Shown: positions 12,052 to 23,482, counted from the first letter of the stretch. The stretch is 64,000 bases of DNA from Diadema setosum (GCA_033980235.1 CM067059.1:18486100-18550099); one strand, 5' to 3'. Notes: generated by a model from the sequence alone, not told the origin. Numbers and translations are program-made.

Positions 12052-12960
12052 TTAGTCCTTGTTGAGAGCAGTATCCACGCCAAGCCTACAACAAAGGAGA
12101 ATAAGCTCTGTTAGTGGGTGTGCAGCCACTGAAACAGGTTGTGTGAGCAAGGAGTCAATCTTATGAAGGACAAATGGTTCCTCTAGCAACAAATCATGCA
12201 GAAGTGGGAACCAAGGCTGTGTCGGCCAATTGGGTACTATCAGTATAGCCCCTGTGCTCTGAGATAAGGTTGAACGGTTGGAAAGCATAGAAATTGAGGT
12301 TTTTCCAATCTAATGAGAATGCATCTACCACCCATGCACTAGGGTCCAGCTTCCATAAGACATACAATGGCAATTGTGTGTTGAGCCTAGATGCAAACAA
12401 GTCTATGTCAGGCTTCCCAAAATTTCGTACTAGATCTCTGAAAATGCCTTCATCTAGCATCCACTCTATGTTGTCGTTAAATCTCGCATAAGATCTGCAT
12501 CAACATTTAGACTACCAGGAAGGTGTGCGGCTGTTATCCATATGTTACGCTCATTTGCAGCATGGGGATTTGTGCCTCCCATATTGTGAACATATGCAAC
12601 AGCAGTAGTGTTGTCAATTCTGACTAGAATGTGGGCGTCTCTAATATGAAAGCAGTAGGCTTTGAGTCCAAACCATGCAGTTACAATTTCAAGGTAATTT
12701 ATTTCATTTCTTTCAGTGCAAGTTCATGGAAGTGCTATATCTGCTGCCTGTGCGTGAGTTCATGTCTGTAGCACCCAACCTTCTCTGATTGCATCTGTGC
12801 AGATTTCCATTGTGGATTTGTCTCTAAGTATAGGTTTGTAGGAAAAGGATGTATTTCTAACCAACCATATTAGGTCATTTCCAGCCTTGTCTGAGAGTGC
12901 CGTGGGTCTATCAAAATGTCCTCTGTTTTGCTTTAAGGCTATGATTTTGTCTGATTCCAG
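12052..12960 (-). pseudogene. DIRS B RNase H region remnant
   Basis: Overlapping minus-strand pieces carry KPDIDLFASRLNTQLPLYVL, FSLDWKNLNFYAFQPFNLIS and, in another frame, PNWPTQPWFPLLHDLL. These match the linker after RNase H in element A (PEIDLFASRLNAQVPLYISW). Frameshifts and stops are frequent, so it is not functional. Confidence 0.75.
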
Positions 12961-13114
12961 AGTTCAATAATGCAGAGGGCCACATTGGACAGCTGGGAAG
13001 GAGACTATTAGTTTCCCAGTAACTCTTGCTACCTCTTGTACAGAATAATAATTAATTGCGCGCATACTTCTTTGATTTCCTCAATTTTCTTGTTGGGCAA
13101 TGTGACTGTCACCT

Positions 13115-13600
13115 TCACAGTATTGAGAGTAACCCAAGAATATCAATTTCTTGTGAAGGCTCCAAGGACGATTTTTCACAATGATTTATGCATCCCAATT
13201 TTGATAAGAGAGAAGTAGTAGCCTTTACTGCCTGTTCTGTACCCTGTTTTGTTCTGCCCACAATGATGGTATCATCAAGATAGGCTAAGACTGTGTGGCC
13301 TGCCTGCCTAAGATGGGCAAGTGCTGGTTTCAGAAGTTTGCTAAATAACCTACTGGCGGAGCTGAGCCCATTTGGTAATGATTTAAACTGCCATAATTCA
13401 TCGTCCCATTCGAAACGAAGGTATTTTCTACACTGTGGATGAATGGGTACCGAGTAATACGCATCAAAAAGATTGACAGTAGCCATTTACTCTGAGGATT
13501 GCTGAGGAGATGCTGTCCATTTTGAAATGGTGATAGGCGATGATCTTATTGAGTTCTGATAAATCTAGAATTAATTGTGTGCCACCATTCTTTTTTCATT
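13115..13600 (-). pseudogene. DIRS B reverse transcriptase remnant
   Basis: The open piece 13115-13486 includes ATVNLFDAYYSVPIHP, LPNGLSSASRLFSKLLKP and the catalytic box AYLDDTIIVG. It is collinear with element A and retains the YLDD residues that element A has lost. Upstream fingers (HFKMDSIS, LNKIIAYH-like, about 13490-13570) continue in another frame. About 120 codons are open out of a domain that would need over 200. Confidence 0.8.
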
Positions 13601-14312
13601 TGGGTGAACACAATATGGTGGAGACAAATCTCCATTCTTGTGAGCACAGCACTCCATTACATTTCTCTGTGCAAGGTTTTGTATTTCCTCACAAATTTTG
13701 GCTGTCTCAGTAGAATTCCTCTTGTAAGTATGCATAGGTTTTTCCCTTTGAGGTGGGAATTCTAGTTTGTATCCTGATACTGCTTCCAGATTGAATAGAT
13801 CACATGTTAATTTGGCCCAATAATCTGTAAATGGCTTCAGTTGACCACCAACGGCATTACTCTGATGCCTTGAATTTGCACCTACCTCACGACTGGTGCT
13901 TGATGGTCTTGGGACTTGTGTCGGCTATTATCGTCCCAGCCCTTTCCCCTGAGGACGGTGACTGGGCCTTGCTGCTTTGGCTCTGCCTTGGCAGTCACTG
14001 GAGTGATGTGTGGGGAGGTGGATTCGCCGCCTGCTCTTAAAGCATTGTCTTTGGCCGTACTCTAAAAAAGGCAGCTGAGTTTCCTGCTCTTGGGCCATGG
14101 TCCCTGGAGAACCACCCCGATATTGCCCTCTGCTGCGAGATGTCAGAGTGTCGGCAATAAGGATGGTGAGGTGGGGTGTATTGTGTTTTCAACACACTGG
14201 TTGTGGCCTTTCTTTGATCCGCTGATGATGAACTCCGCTTTGCCTTGCTCAGTGGTTTCTGCTGAATACAGCTTAGCTTTGCCTTAATGTCGGTAGATAT
14301 CAACGATATTTG

Positions 14313-14619
14313 CAGAGACTCCAACTCTCCCGTTTTCAACGGGAGATCTCCCGCCGAAAACCCATTTTTGCAAAATCTCCCGTTCTCCCGTTTGAGATTT
14401 AATTTCTCCCGCCCTGGCTCAATGTCTCCCGTTGGAAAGGATTTCTTACTTATTGCTATCATATGTTGCAAAAATAAGCCTTAGATAGCACCAGAGAGCA
14501 TCTATAACCCTAGGAACTTCGCGCTTTGCACACATAAACTAGATTGGAGTCTCCCGTTTGCTAGGGGTTTCAGGCGGGAGAATCTCCAGATCAGAAGGTG
14601 CTTGGGGTTGGAGTCTCTG
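14313..14619. mobile_element. hAT-like MITE with 6-bp duplication, nested in DIRS B
   Basis: Perfect 13-bp terminal inverted repeats, CAGAGACTCCAAC (14313-14325) and GTTGGAGTCTCTG (14607-14619), are flanked by the direct repeat TATTTG (14307-14312 and 14620-14625). The interior has several CTCCCG/CGGGAG motifs in both orientations. A CAG-type terminus is hAT-like; most hAT elements duplicate 8 bp, but 5- and 6-bp groups exist. Non-coding. Confidence 0.8.
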
Positions 14620-14762
14620 TATTTGTGAGGTCGGCTTCGCCTTGTTTTTTGTGGTATACAGCTCGGCTTTGCCTAACTGTCAGATGATTTCACTAGCAAG
14701 GTTGGCTTTGCCTTGTCTTGCGAACGGGATCTCATATATTCTTGACTGAGAATTGCGTGATA

Positions 14763-15283
14763 AATTGACAGTCATAAATGCATACACACACAGACTGATT
14801 CCCATCACTTCCCCAACTGCTTCTCATAGTAACCCAGATCTGTCAGGTTGCACGTGGAGACAGGTCTCCTTGCTCTCCACATTCCATGTAAGACATCCTA
14901 CCTGTTTCTTATCACATTTTGCATGCTAAGCACTGGACATTGCCATTGTTGAAATAAAAAAAAGTCTCTTTACATCTTAGGAGCTATTTCGTAGATTTAT
15001 ACCACTCCTGCACAACTTCGGCCTTTCCTTTATGAATATGAAATGATGCTTAAAAGTGAATATCAGATAAGTAAAAGCTCAAGCTTGTTTTACAGAACTT
15101 GGAAAATCGTAAGCAACTGCCAGCAAGAACAAGCAAAAGGTCTGTTTCATGTATATGCTTTTAAGTAAATGCTTGTGTTTGCTAGCAAAAATTTTTGCTT
15201 GCAAGCAATTGCTTGTTTTTGTGCATATGGATTTGAGAAGAAGGCTAGCACAAGAAATTGCTAGATTTTATGCATCCGGCCCT
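14763..15283. mobile_element. Right half of AAGCAATTGCTTG MITE (family E, copy A)
   Basis: Resumes the MITE interrupted at 10528, starting near GACAGTCATAAATGCATAC, and ends ATTTTATGCATCCGGCC. The inverse of this terminus, GGCCGGATGCATAAA, is the start of the copy at 41471. Dense in AAGCAATTGCTTG-type palindromes (for example 15200-15216). Confidence 0.75.
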
Positions 15284-15685
15284 TTGCATGAGATAGTGCT
15301 ATTGTGTGATGTGTGCAGAATTGCAACCACTTACCACCAACTTGCAATCGTGCTGTGCTTTCTTTTTTTTTCCCAGACTTAAAATTGGCACCAGAGACAG
15401 TGATAAGTAGGTATTGAAAAAAACAAACCCCAAAGTTGTCACTTGATTGCAGCATGTAGCATTGTCTGTATTTGAAAACTGAGTACATGTAATTTAGTGG
15501 TTGACATCCCGTTGCTCATTGGCACATTGAATAGTCCCATACATGATTATGTGTGTTGGTTAGGCAGGTGATTCTTGAGTTGCAAAGAATAATTCGCTTG
15601 CGCTGGTGTATACGTCTCAACCCGACTTTACTGCTTTATTTTTGTTGAAAATAGTGTGGCCTTATCATCTGCGAATACGGTACAT

Positions 15686-15881
15686 GCTTTTATTGTACTA
15701 CCTGGATGAATCAAAATCTATATCGAAAATATCAAAGATCTTGATTGCTTTGCAAAATACTATACTATTGTGCACTCAATGTTGCTTTTATTGTACTACC
15801 TGGATGAATCAAAATCTAAATCGAAAATATCAAAGATCTTGATTGCTTTGCAAAATACTATACTATTGTGCACTCAATGTT
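15686..15881. repeat. 98-bp tandem duplication, two units
   Basis: Units 15686-15783 and 15784-15881, each starting GCTTTTATTGTACTACC and ending GCACTCAATGTT, are almost identical. Probably a recent local duplication in intron sequence. Confidence 0.9.
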
Positions 15882-16080
15882 GAAAAAAAATGATAACAGC
15901 TCAGTTCTCTTCACAAGTATAACAACAGAAATGAGAGAAGACATTTTATCAGTGATTTTATTTCATCACTCTGTCAAAAAGCAAAGAGGAAATTTTACAT
16001 TCTGTTTACACTGGTGATATTGTACAAGATCTAAGGCTTAATGCTGAAGTTTGCATTTGAGCAGAGGAAAGTAGTCTTAC

Positions 16081-16160
16081 CCGTGGAGTCCGTGAAGAGG
16101 ATTTTAACATGTGTCTTGCTTAGAGCAGCTAGAGTGGTATCAAAGTGTCTGGTTCTCTGT
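16081..16160 (-). CDS. FANCM: FANCM orthologue, 80-bp third ERCC4-like exon (partial gene)
   Basis: This 80-bp micro-exon lies 28,314 bp from the preceding one. It starts after AATCAACAG with one base that completes a Leu codon, then encodes QRTRHFDTTLAALSKTHVK followed by ILFTDST. It ends with a single G before GTAAGA. The sequence aligns with the FANCM segment R-x-R-T-K-x-Y-D-x-x-L-x-x-L-I that leads into the ILFSS strand. The final G joins AA of the next exon to make Glu of the EETA motif. It was found only because the flanking FANCM exons predicted its content and phase; it is too short to stand out as an ORF. Flanking sequence on both sides is non-coding intron with decayed repeats. Confidence 0.88.
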
Positions 16161-17703
16161 CTGTTGATTAAAATGGAACAGGTATATGAAATGTTAATTG
16201 GAACTTAAAGTGCAATTCACCCATGTTTACACTGGCTCTATTAAAAGAATTAAAATGAAGATACACAGAATAATGGTAGTTTTCTAAAAATCACACCTTG
16301 AATAAGAGTTGATAAATTAAAATTTCTCCATGTTTTCACAAACTAATGATATAACAAGCATTCATACTGAAATGATATGGAAATTGAAGGAGGATAAAAC
16401 CATGGTCTAAAGTTAAACCACCTTCATTATTTTGGGCCATTATGTCTGGTAATAACCTTGCAACAACAACTTTGAAGGGCAAAAAGGTTGTGGTTGCTAA
16501 ATTACTGACCGAAAAACATAACTCCCATTATCATTGGGAGTGTTGTGAGGTGACATTATGGCCTCTTAGTGCAGTTGTGAACTATGTTACTTTAATACAA
16601 TGAAAACATTTAAAGCTTTATGATTCCATTACGCTGTTTTTATCCACATTTAGTTGAAGCTTTGATAATTCTCTTTACGTGGCTTTTCTTTCTGTTTCAC
16701 AGTCTAATTGAAAACGGTGTGGAACTACATTTTAACTTAATATATTTGGAACCACCTTGTCAATGAATACACACTGCAATAGACTCTGCATTCAGAGGAA
16801 AAGGAGCACACCATACTGTAAATGTAATCAATCTTATAAAAGCTGACTGCTGCCAGACCTGATATGTGTACTTCAACTTTTGTAAGATTCTACCTGTGCA
16901 TAAGTTGATTTACACTTGTCTCTTGCACAAACCTGGCCCTTTGAAGCTTTCATGGAATATCAAATAAGAAATCTCTTTGACTGATGCAATGTCACATATA
17001 GACTGAGTATACTCTTGTTTCCCTAACATAGGGAATCTTTAAAAGAGAGTTGAGATATGATATATGCAGAAACAGAGGCTTGATGTCTCTGGATGCTGTT
17101 CTCCTTTCCTCATTTTCCTAATGCTGTGGGCTAACATAAAAAAGAACTTATCTTGCTTCTTCACATTAAATGTTTTCATGGTGAGATTTGTAAGAGGCAC
17201 ATTGTCTACTCATGACCTGTGGTCAAGTTAGCCAATTCTATCCTTCCAGCAAAAATACTCTCCATTAATCCTTTCTCCACATAAACATTAGCAATATCCG
17301 TAAAACAACATAGGTGACAAGCTTACTGTCAAAAAGGAGTCAAGAGTTACAGGCTAGAAGTGTCGCTATAACGACTGGTATATGTCTACTTTAATGCATT
17401 ATTCTCCCAATAGGTCTACAAACATCTTTCCAATGTGAGACAATGGTTCCATATTACTGGCAAATAATCACTATCTGTATACACTAATTTTCATGACAAT
17501 ACTTTAAGGGATTTTCAAAATATAGACAACTAGAACTATCCTGAAGGTGAGTGTACTTTTAGTTGGCAAAAAACCCCCAAAAGCAACAAAAACACCAGAA
17601 TTCCATGAAGTACTCAGCACGAAATCAGCACATGATTGAAGTGAAGAGGTTTTGTACAGTTTGCATAGGACTGTCTGAAGAAAACCCTTTTATCAAGGGT
17701 AGA
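16161..17703. other. Intron sequence with minor repeat fragments
   Basis: No exon recognised. About 16398-16440 is a half copy of the 286-497 MITE (ACCATGGTCTAAAGTTAAACC). About 17350-17420 is a diverged fragment of the repeat also at 10630-10700 and 51648-51720 (motif CTATRRCGACTGGTAT). Confidence 0.55.
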
Positions 17704-18170
17704 GGGCTCACACCCATAAATATTTCCCCATAGGGATGTGTGTTAAAAATCAAATTTCAAAAAAATTCTGTAAAATAGCTGGGAGAAATGAGGTGTTTCA
17801 GCTTCACTAACCTGGATAAGCTAGATATACCCTTTCATCCATCAAATTTTCAGGGTGGATTCTTCAGTCCAAATTCTGTCCAGGGGTCCGCAAAGCCAGA
17901 CTACAAGTTCTTGTCACTCAAAAAATCACCCATTTTCCGTACACGTACCCAATGAAATATAGTCCCCTCAAATTCCACAAGAAAAGCTTTCATCTTCCAA
18001 CCAAAATGCAATTTGTAGAGGAATTCATACTCATATCCACAGCTATTCATTTTTTTGCCAAACTACATCATTGATTTTTAATTAATTTTTTTCTTCATTT
18101 ATTTTGGTATCTTTGGTACGAATTTGTGAAGGGGTCTGGGACATTCCATTGTATTTACGGGTGTGAGCCC
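17704..18170. mobile_element. 467-bp MITE with GGGCTCACACCC termini
   Basis: Inverted termini GGGCTCACACCCATAAATA (17704-17722) and TATTTACGGGTGTGAGCCC (18152-18170), one mismatch. The interior is AT-rich and non-coding. No convincing target duplication, so the superfamily is unassigned. Confidence 0.75.
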
Positions 18171-18947
18171 TATAGTAACTTTTACACGATGAAAAAAAAA
18201 GAAAGATTCACAATCCTTCATGAATTTTCCCTATGACATACAGCTCTCCGAATCTGAACATGTGTGGCGCTCCAATTTTTTTAAACCTTTAATTCTTAGG
18301 ATATAAACTTCCAGTTATGAATGCGTGATGTGTAAATGTACACTTTTATGTACATTGTCATTGAATGCTGAAGTACTAGTAATCATAGATCATATCAAAT
18401 TCTGTCTTATAATCTGGCGAATAAAAGAGTCATTTTCTAATCTGTAACTATGCATTTGATAAATGGGATTCATCTGTGAAGCGGCCCAATGCTGGGCTGA
18501 TGATGCCAAATGACGAAATTATGGAAAATATCCGTCAGGTACGATTTTCTAGAAGCGCAAAACCGGAAGTATACATGTATGTCCCAACAGCGATCGATCA
18601 GATATCGGTATTGCGAGGAGATATTGCTTGTTATCGGTTTATATGCGATAGGGAGAATTAACTTTTTTCCTTCCCCAATCTTCCCTACTTACTGCTTCCA
18701 AAACCTCACTGGCTCTACTGTCATGTTGGGATCGGTCTAGTTATAGGAAGAGGTATTCCAAAAGAAATTCACTCAAACAAACTGCGAGAAGACAGTTATT
18801 TCATATACAGTTTCATTTGTGGTTTTATTAACCGGCTGTATTCACTTGACAGCAACACAATCTTTGGGAGACCCTTGGAGTTGGATGCAATCTACTTTTA
18901 TGCACCAAGACTGAATCACATGGCAGGTCAAATTTACGACATCAGAG
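18171..18947. other. Non-coding, no feature recognised
   Basis: AT-rich sequence; two overlapping short plus-strand ORFs around 18476-18740 have no recognisable domain and no splice context. Confidence 0.5.
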
Positions 18948-19968
18948 TTAAAGATAATAAAAAGTTTTGGTACCTCAAAAGTTTCCCTGAATTTCCGTGT
19001 TTCAGGTTAAAGTACCTTTCATATAACTAACACTGTGAGACTTACTCGCCCCAAAGTGCTCTCATTTCTTAGTAATCATGCAATTAACTGCGACCAGCAG
19101 CCCCATACACATAGCGTAGTGGGGCTTCGCATTGTAGCATTCAGGATCATGACAGATTTAGTATCGCGGGTAAATATCAACTTAAAATCCACAAAATTCT
19201 TCAATTTGAAGACTTACCAATTAAGTTGAAGTATTGAAAACAGGCTTCGGGCAACGTTTGGTTCTGCCAATAGTCCCTTTCTGTTCGAATTGATGACTGA
19301 ATGTGACTCTGTCGAGAGGACCTTGGGAGAGCTACATACACTGATTACTACGGCCAGCGCATACGTACACATCACATGCAAACAAATTTCAAATCCATGA
19401 ACGGATAAAATGTTTGTGTGCGCATGCGCTGGCCGTCAATTCAGTGTAGCTCTCCCAAGGTCCTCTCGACCGAGTCACATTCAGTCATCAATTCGAACAG
19501 AAAGGGACTATTGGCAAAACCAAACGTTGCCTGAAGCCTGTTTTCAATACTTCAACTTAACTGGTAAGTCTTCAAATTGAAGAAATTTTTGGATTTTAAG
19601 TTGATATTTACCCGCGATACTGAATCTGTCATGATCCTGTAAGCTACAATGCGAAGCCCCATTTAGCTATGTGTATGGGGCTGCTGGTCGCATTTAGCTA
19701 CTCAGTATGCGTATGGGGCTGCACGCTGCTGGTTGCAGTTATCATGCACACATGGTTTCGTACAATACGTGTACTACCTCGCCGCCGTATGGCGGCGGCT
19801 CTGGTACGAAACCATTATTGCATGATTACTAAGACATGAGAGCACTTTGGGGCGAGTAAGTCTCACAGTGTTAGTTATATGAAAGGTACTTTAACCTGAA
19901 ACACAAACTAAGACAAGGAAATTCAGGGAAACTTTTGAGGTAATACCAAAACTTTTTATTATCTTTAA
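18948..19968. mobile_element. 1.0-kb foldback element with arms over 400 bp
   Basis: The left arm begins TTAAAGATAATAAAAAG (18948) and the right arm ends with its inverse (19968). Matching continues inward through GAGAGCACTTTGGGGCGAGT, TTTACCCGCGATAC and AGAGCTACA to the near-palindromic centre ACGGCCAGCGCAT/ATGCGCTGGCCGT (about 19350-19435). The right arm carries about 130 extra bases, including a duplicated GTATGGGGCTGC segment and a small nested palindrome. No ORF of note. Confidence 0.85.
19752..19815. repeat. 64-bp palindromic insertion inside the foldback right arm
   Basis: ATGGTTTCGTAC (19752-19763) and GTACGAAACCAT (19804-19815) enclose an inner CGCCGCC/GGCGGCG hairpin. It has no counterpart in the left arm (around 19080), so it entered after the arms formed. 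Confidence 0.75.
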
Positions 19969-21703
19969 GGGTTAAAGTCATAATGGACATGAATGGGGAC
20001 AGGCTAGACAGGCAAGGCCAGCTTATGGTATAAGTGGACATTATTGGCAGTGATCTCTTCTGAGTATAATCTGGGGATTTCTCCAGTAATATAGGCTATC
20101 CATCAAAGGTGCCAGTTGGCTGTCTAAACAAAATTCTTTCACTGAATGATAATTCCCATATATCACTAGTCTCCCCCTCCTGAAATAATAATAATGATAA
20201 TAAAATAATAATAATGATAAACAGTCTGAGGCAGATGAATAAGAATGTTTACAAAATTTATAACAAATTGCAATGAACAAGCATGATGACATGGCAGCCT
20301 CACCTTAAGAATGCATGAATTGGGACTCAAGGAAGGAGAACAAAAGACGAAGGCATGCAAAGATTCTACACAGGTGATCTTGTTAACCAAGCTGTATTGT
20401 AATGGAATTACAATGCTACTGTCAGAGGTAAACGGCACGGAAGGTTTTTTTTTTCTCCTTTTCTCCTACCATCTTGTTTACGGTGGGCTACTGTCTAGGT
20501 AGAAAAATTTTTTAGGCCAACAGCTGGCGAGATCGAGGGTTTGCAAGCTGCACCCTTCTCGCAGCACGGTAAGAAATGCTTGGCTGGGTTTCCTGCGAAT
20601 TTTGTTATGATTCATTTTGTTATCAATAAAGGCCGCACCCCGGTATTTGAATAAAGATAATGCAAGCGACAGTGAGTCGTCAAATTACAGGTTAATTATT
20701 ATTGTATTGGGATGGGAGTGAAAGGTTAGAATTAAGGGAATCGCACTGATTTGAGAGTGATAATGTATGCAAGGTTAAGAGCGAGGGAGGAGCGTGAGAG
20801 AAGATAAATAGCTGTGAAGGAGGAATAAGGGAGGAGAAGCTAATCCGACGCGAGAGTGGAAAGACCGTTTGTGCCCACTCCGCTGAGATCCGAGCTAAAA
20901 GGCTGTGAGGGAGAAAGCGAGAGAGAAATTGAACCTGTGATACTCCGAGGCTAAAGTATTCCTGCTGCTGAGCGGAATTGGCAGACAGGGCACTGGACGA
21001 CAACTCCGAGGGCAGACGGCAACTCTCCGCGCGGGTGCAGGGCAGAAATAACTGTAAGTGGAATTTAATGCTGATTTCAGTAATTTTTTTCCAGTTAGTG
21101 TTTTTTTTGGACTCAATAGAGACGCTGTTAAAACGAGGCGCCAGGTATTAAGTGACAGTATTAGTTTTTTTTTGTATGAAGAGAACGATTTGATGTGTAA
21201 GGTGAGAATGAATTGATATGTTGAAGAAAGTAGGGTGGTAAGGACATGATTATGACTGTCAGATCGGAAGACATTAAGTTTACAGAAGTATATCCAATAT
21301 TGTTATAGCTGTAAACCAAGAAGTTTGGTTATGGTTTATGCACACATTGTAAACATTGGTTATAAAAATGCGGAAGTTATTAATTTTGATGAAGAGAATT
21401 CTCAGGTAGAGAAATGTTTTTGGGAGAATTTAAAGGAATAGTTATAGTAGTAACAGGTATTAAATATTCGCCATACAGGGCGCGAATGCCATGATGTTAT
21501 AAGATGATTTTGATATTGATGCTGTAAGATGATTTTGATATTGATGTTATAAGAAGATTGTGATATTGATGTTATGAGTGTGACACAGAATAGTCGCCGT
21601 GTAGTCGGGGAATATCAAAGTGAAAACAGAACAGTATTAATATGGATGGACATTATTGTGTTAGTGATGGTTAATTGTAAATTTACAGCCGCATCCGTCT
21701 ATT
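19969..21703. other. Unresolved composite, possibly a retroelement leader
   Basis: No long ORF. About 20170-20220 is an (AATAAT)n patch. Polyadenylation-like AATAAA occurs at about 20625 and 20650. From 20710 to 21060 the DNA is purine-rich and then GC-richer, ending at AACTGTAAGTG, a good splice-donor context. This could be an LTR plus 5' leader of an unrecognised element or an untranslated exon, but I found no matching second LTR or primer-binding site. Confidence 0.3.
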
Positions 21704-21861
21704 GCTACGAGCTGAGACAGCCGCATAGCTACGAGCTGAGACAGCCGCATAGCTACGAGCCGAGACAGCCGCATTGTTACGAGCCGAGACAGCCGCATAG
21801 CTACGAGCCGAGACAGCCGCATTGCTACGAGCCGAGACAGCCGCATTACTACGAGCTGAGT
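21704..21861. repeat. 24-bp coding-compatible minisatellite, about 7 units
   Basis: Units start at 21704, 21728, 21752, 21776, 21800, 21824 and 21848, consensus GCTACGAGCYGAGACAGCCG plus CATW. Because 24 is divisible by three, both strands stay open: plus reads YE[LP]RQPHS repeats, minus reads LVAMRLSR repeats. The surrounding ORFs (21574-21885 plus, 21661-22032 minus) exist only because of this. Confidence 0.9.
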
Positions 21862-22658
21862 CTGGGACCAGCCGCTGCCCGGTGACACAGTCACGGTCGT
21901 GAACAGAGAGACGCTGTCATCACTGGCCGGGCCCGACTGGTCGACGTCGACACCAACGCTGCACCCTAGCGATCTACAAGACGCACGAGGGCGCCCTCCG
22001 GTCGCGACGTCATAGGACACCGAACTCGGCAAGATAACGCCTGACAGTTGATACTAGTACAGCAGGAGCTCCGTAGGCAGTAGTATAAGTGTAGTATAAT
22101 TGTAACAGGGAGTTTGATGAGTTTGATTTAATAAATAATGAATTCAGTGGAATATTTGATTTAAGTATATAAGCAGATAATTCATTTATGTTGCATTGCA
22201 TTATGATGAGATTTGTCAGAAAACATAGAACCCGTAGAAGAATTAAATTTTTGTTTGTCTTTTGAACTCAAAGAAAAATCTTCACGCTATGTTATTTACG
22301 TGGTCTATACTAGAGTAAAGTAACGCAGTAAGTTCCCCCTGACAGCTACATTTCTGAAATATGCGAGGCTCTTATGTCTTCAACACTATTAAGTGTAATT
22401 TGTTAAGGGGGTATCTCACTGAGTGGCGAACGTTTGCGACCGTAGTGAGTTTAGGATTTCGCCAGGGTTCGTTAAGGGTTGCAAAAGGTTCGTTAACAGT
22501 TGCAAGAAAGTTCGCAAACAGTTTTTAATGTCGCAAGCAGTTTTTCTTGTCGCAAAGAAATTTGGAATATGTTCAAAATTTCTTTGCGAATTTGTATTTT
22601 CGCTATCGGTTGCAAACATTCGCAAAACACTCGTAAAAATTCGCGAACGATTGTAATA
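21862..22658. other. Non-coding with TCGCAA/TTGCGA-rich repeat
   Basis: About 22425-22640 is dense in GTTCGCAAAC, GTTGCAAAC and GTCGCAA motifs, and a related segment is at 23315-23360 (TTGCAAACTGG). These look like two parts of an interspersed repeat that flanks the MITE at 22659. Nothing recognised at 21862-22420. Confidence 0.4.
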
Positions 22659-22853
22659 CTGTACAAGCTGAAATTTTCGCGTACAGATATTTTCGCGAAT
22701 TGCTACTTGGAGGACATTTACGCGTGTTGTTAAATTCGCGGTTGCAACGGTCTAACTGAACGTAACTATTTGCGCGTTGTTATTTTCGCGGTTCAAAGGC
22801 GATTCGCGAAATTCGCGAAAATAAAACCACCGCGAAAATTTCAGCTCGTACAG
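22659..22853. mobile_element. TTTCGCG MITE, copy 1 (TA-flanked)
   Basis: Termini CTGTACAAGCTGAAATTTTC and its inverse with one mismatch, flanked by TA on both sides (22657-22658, 22854-22855). Interior full of TTCGCGAA palindromes and a GCGAAATTCGCGAAAATAAA segment shared with the copy at 43049-43287. TA duplication suggests a Tc1/mariner origin. Non-coding. Confidence 0.85.
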
Positions 22854-23406
22854 TACGGTGTTGCTAATATTTTTTTACGATTTGCCACTGCTAGCGAACA
22901 AGTAACCATATGGTTTCTCTACAAAATTGACCCATTGAGAGAAATTTGTCATATATAGAAAGTTCTTGAAGCTGTTGACATCTCCATCATGTAATTGCTG
23001 TAAAGCTTTTCATATTGACCAAAGTCTGTCCTCTGCAACAACCACTCTCTGACCCAGTCTTTCTTTTCTTCTTCCTTTCTCGTTTTTCTTCCTTCTTTCT
23101 TTTAAGCTGCACGATAGCTGTAGCAGCAGCCATGCAAAGCAGCTCTTTGAGGATAGCAACCTCTACTTGGCAGAAATTCATTTCCATATTTTGAAAATCC
23201 ATCTTGAATGGTGGTCACAAGAGATCTGAATGCAGTGGAAGGTTGTACAATTGTTTCATGGGTCTGACTATAAATAATTGCCTGGTACTTTTCCAGGTCC
23301 CAAAACATTCACAAATTGTCGCAAGGGATTGGCAAACAGTTGCTAATGTTTGCAAACTGGCCAGAAATGAATATTATTTGTTAGTGGAAAATTGAGCAAA
23401 GAAAAT

Positions 23407-23482
23407 GGGATTCCATCGGGAATCGAACCCGAGACCTCCGGATGATAGCCCGGTGCTCTACCGACTGAGCTATAGAAAGCCC
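23407..23482 (-). tRNA. tRNA-like sequence (pseudogene or SINE head), anticodon ATC if read normally
   Basis: The minus strand has a good A box (TAGCTCAGTCGGTAGAGC), a perfect B box (GGTTCGATTCC) with a TCGGG/CCCGA T-stem, and a D-stem GCTC/GAGC. The anticodon arm is irregular: CCGG pairs with CCGG around eight bases, so the stem or loop length is off by one. The acceptor stem pairs at only about five of seven positions. This favours a decayed tRNA or a tRNA-derived SINE head over a working tRNA gene. Confidence 0.5.

Larger units (their letters stand above)
10529..14762 (-). mobile_element. Degenerate DIRS-like retrotransposon B
   Basis: A 4.2-kb insertion, delimited by the two halves of the MITE it interrupts. 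Minus-strand order is gag end (about 14180-14040), reverse transcriptase (about 13600-13115), RNase H (about 12960-12190) and tyrosine recombinase (about 11210-10870), as in DIRS elements. Remnants of inverted terminal repeats are visible: GAATATATAAGATCC (10572-10586) against the inverse of ATCTCATATATTC (about 14730-14742). Both resemble the ITRs of element A at 26.7-31.5 kb. No ORF is intact. Confidence 0.75.

Noticed and set aside
14037..14471. 144-residue minus ORF that looks protein-like at its N-terminus
   Set aside because: It crosses the border between a hAT-like MITE and DIRS B gag remnant, so it is a chance fusion.
20692..21116. Minus ORFs of 103 and 73 residues
   Set aside because: Ser/Leu-rich translation of a purine-rich strand; no domain or splice signals.
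21574..22032. Long ORFs on both strands with repeated peptides
   Set aside because: They arise from a 24-bp minisatellite whose unit is a multiple of three; no domain, no splice context.
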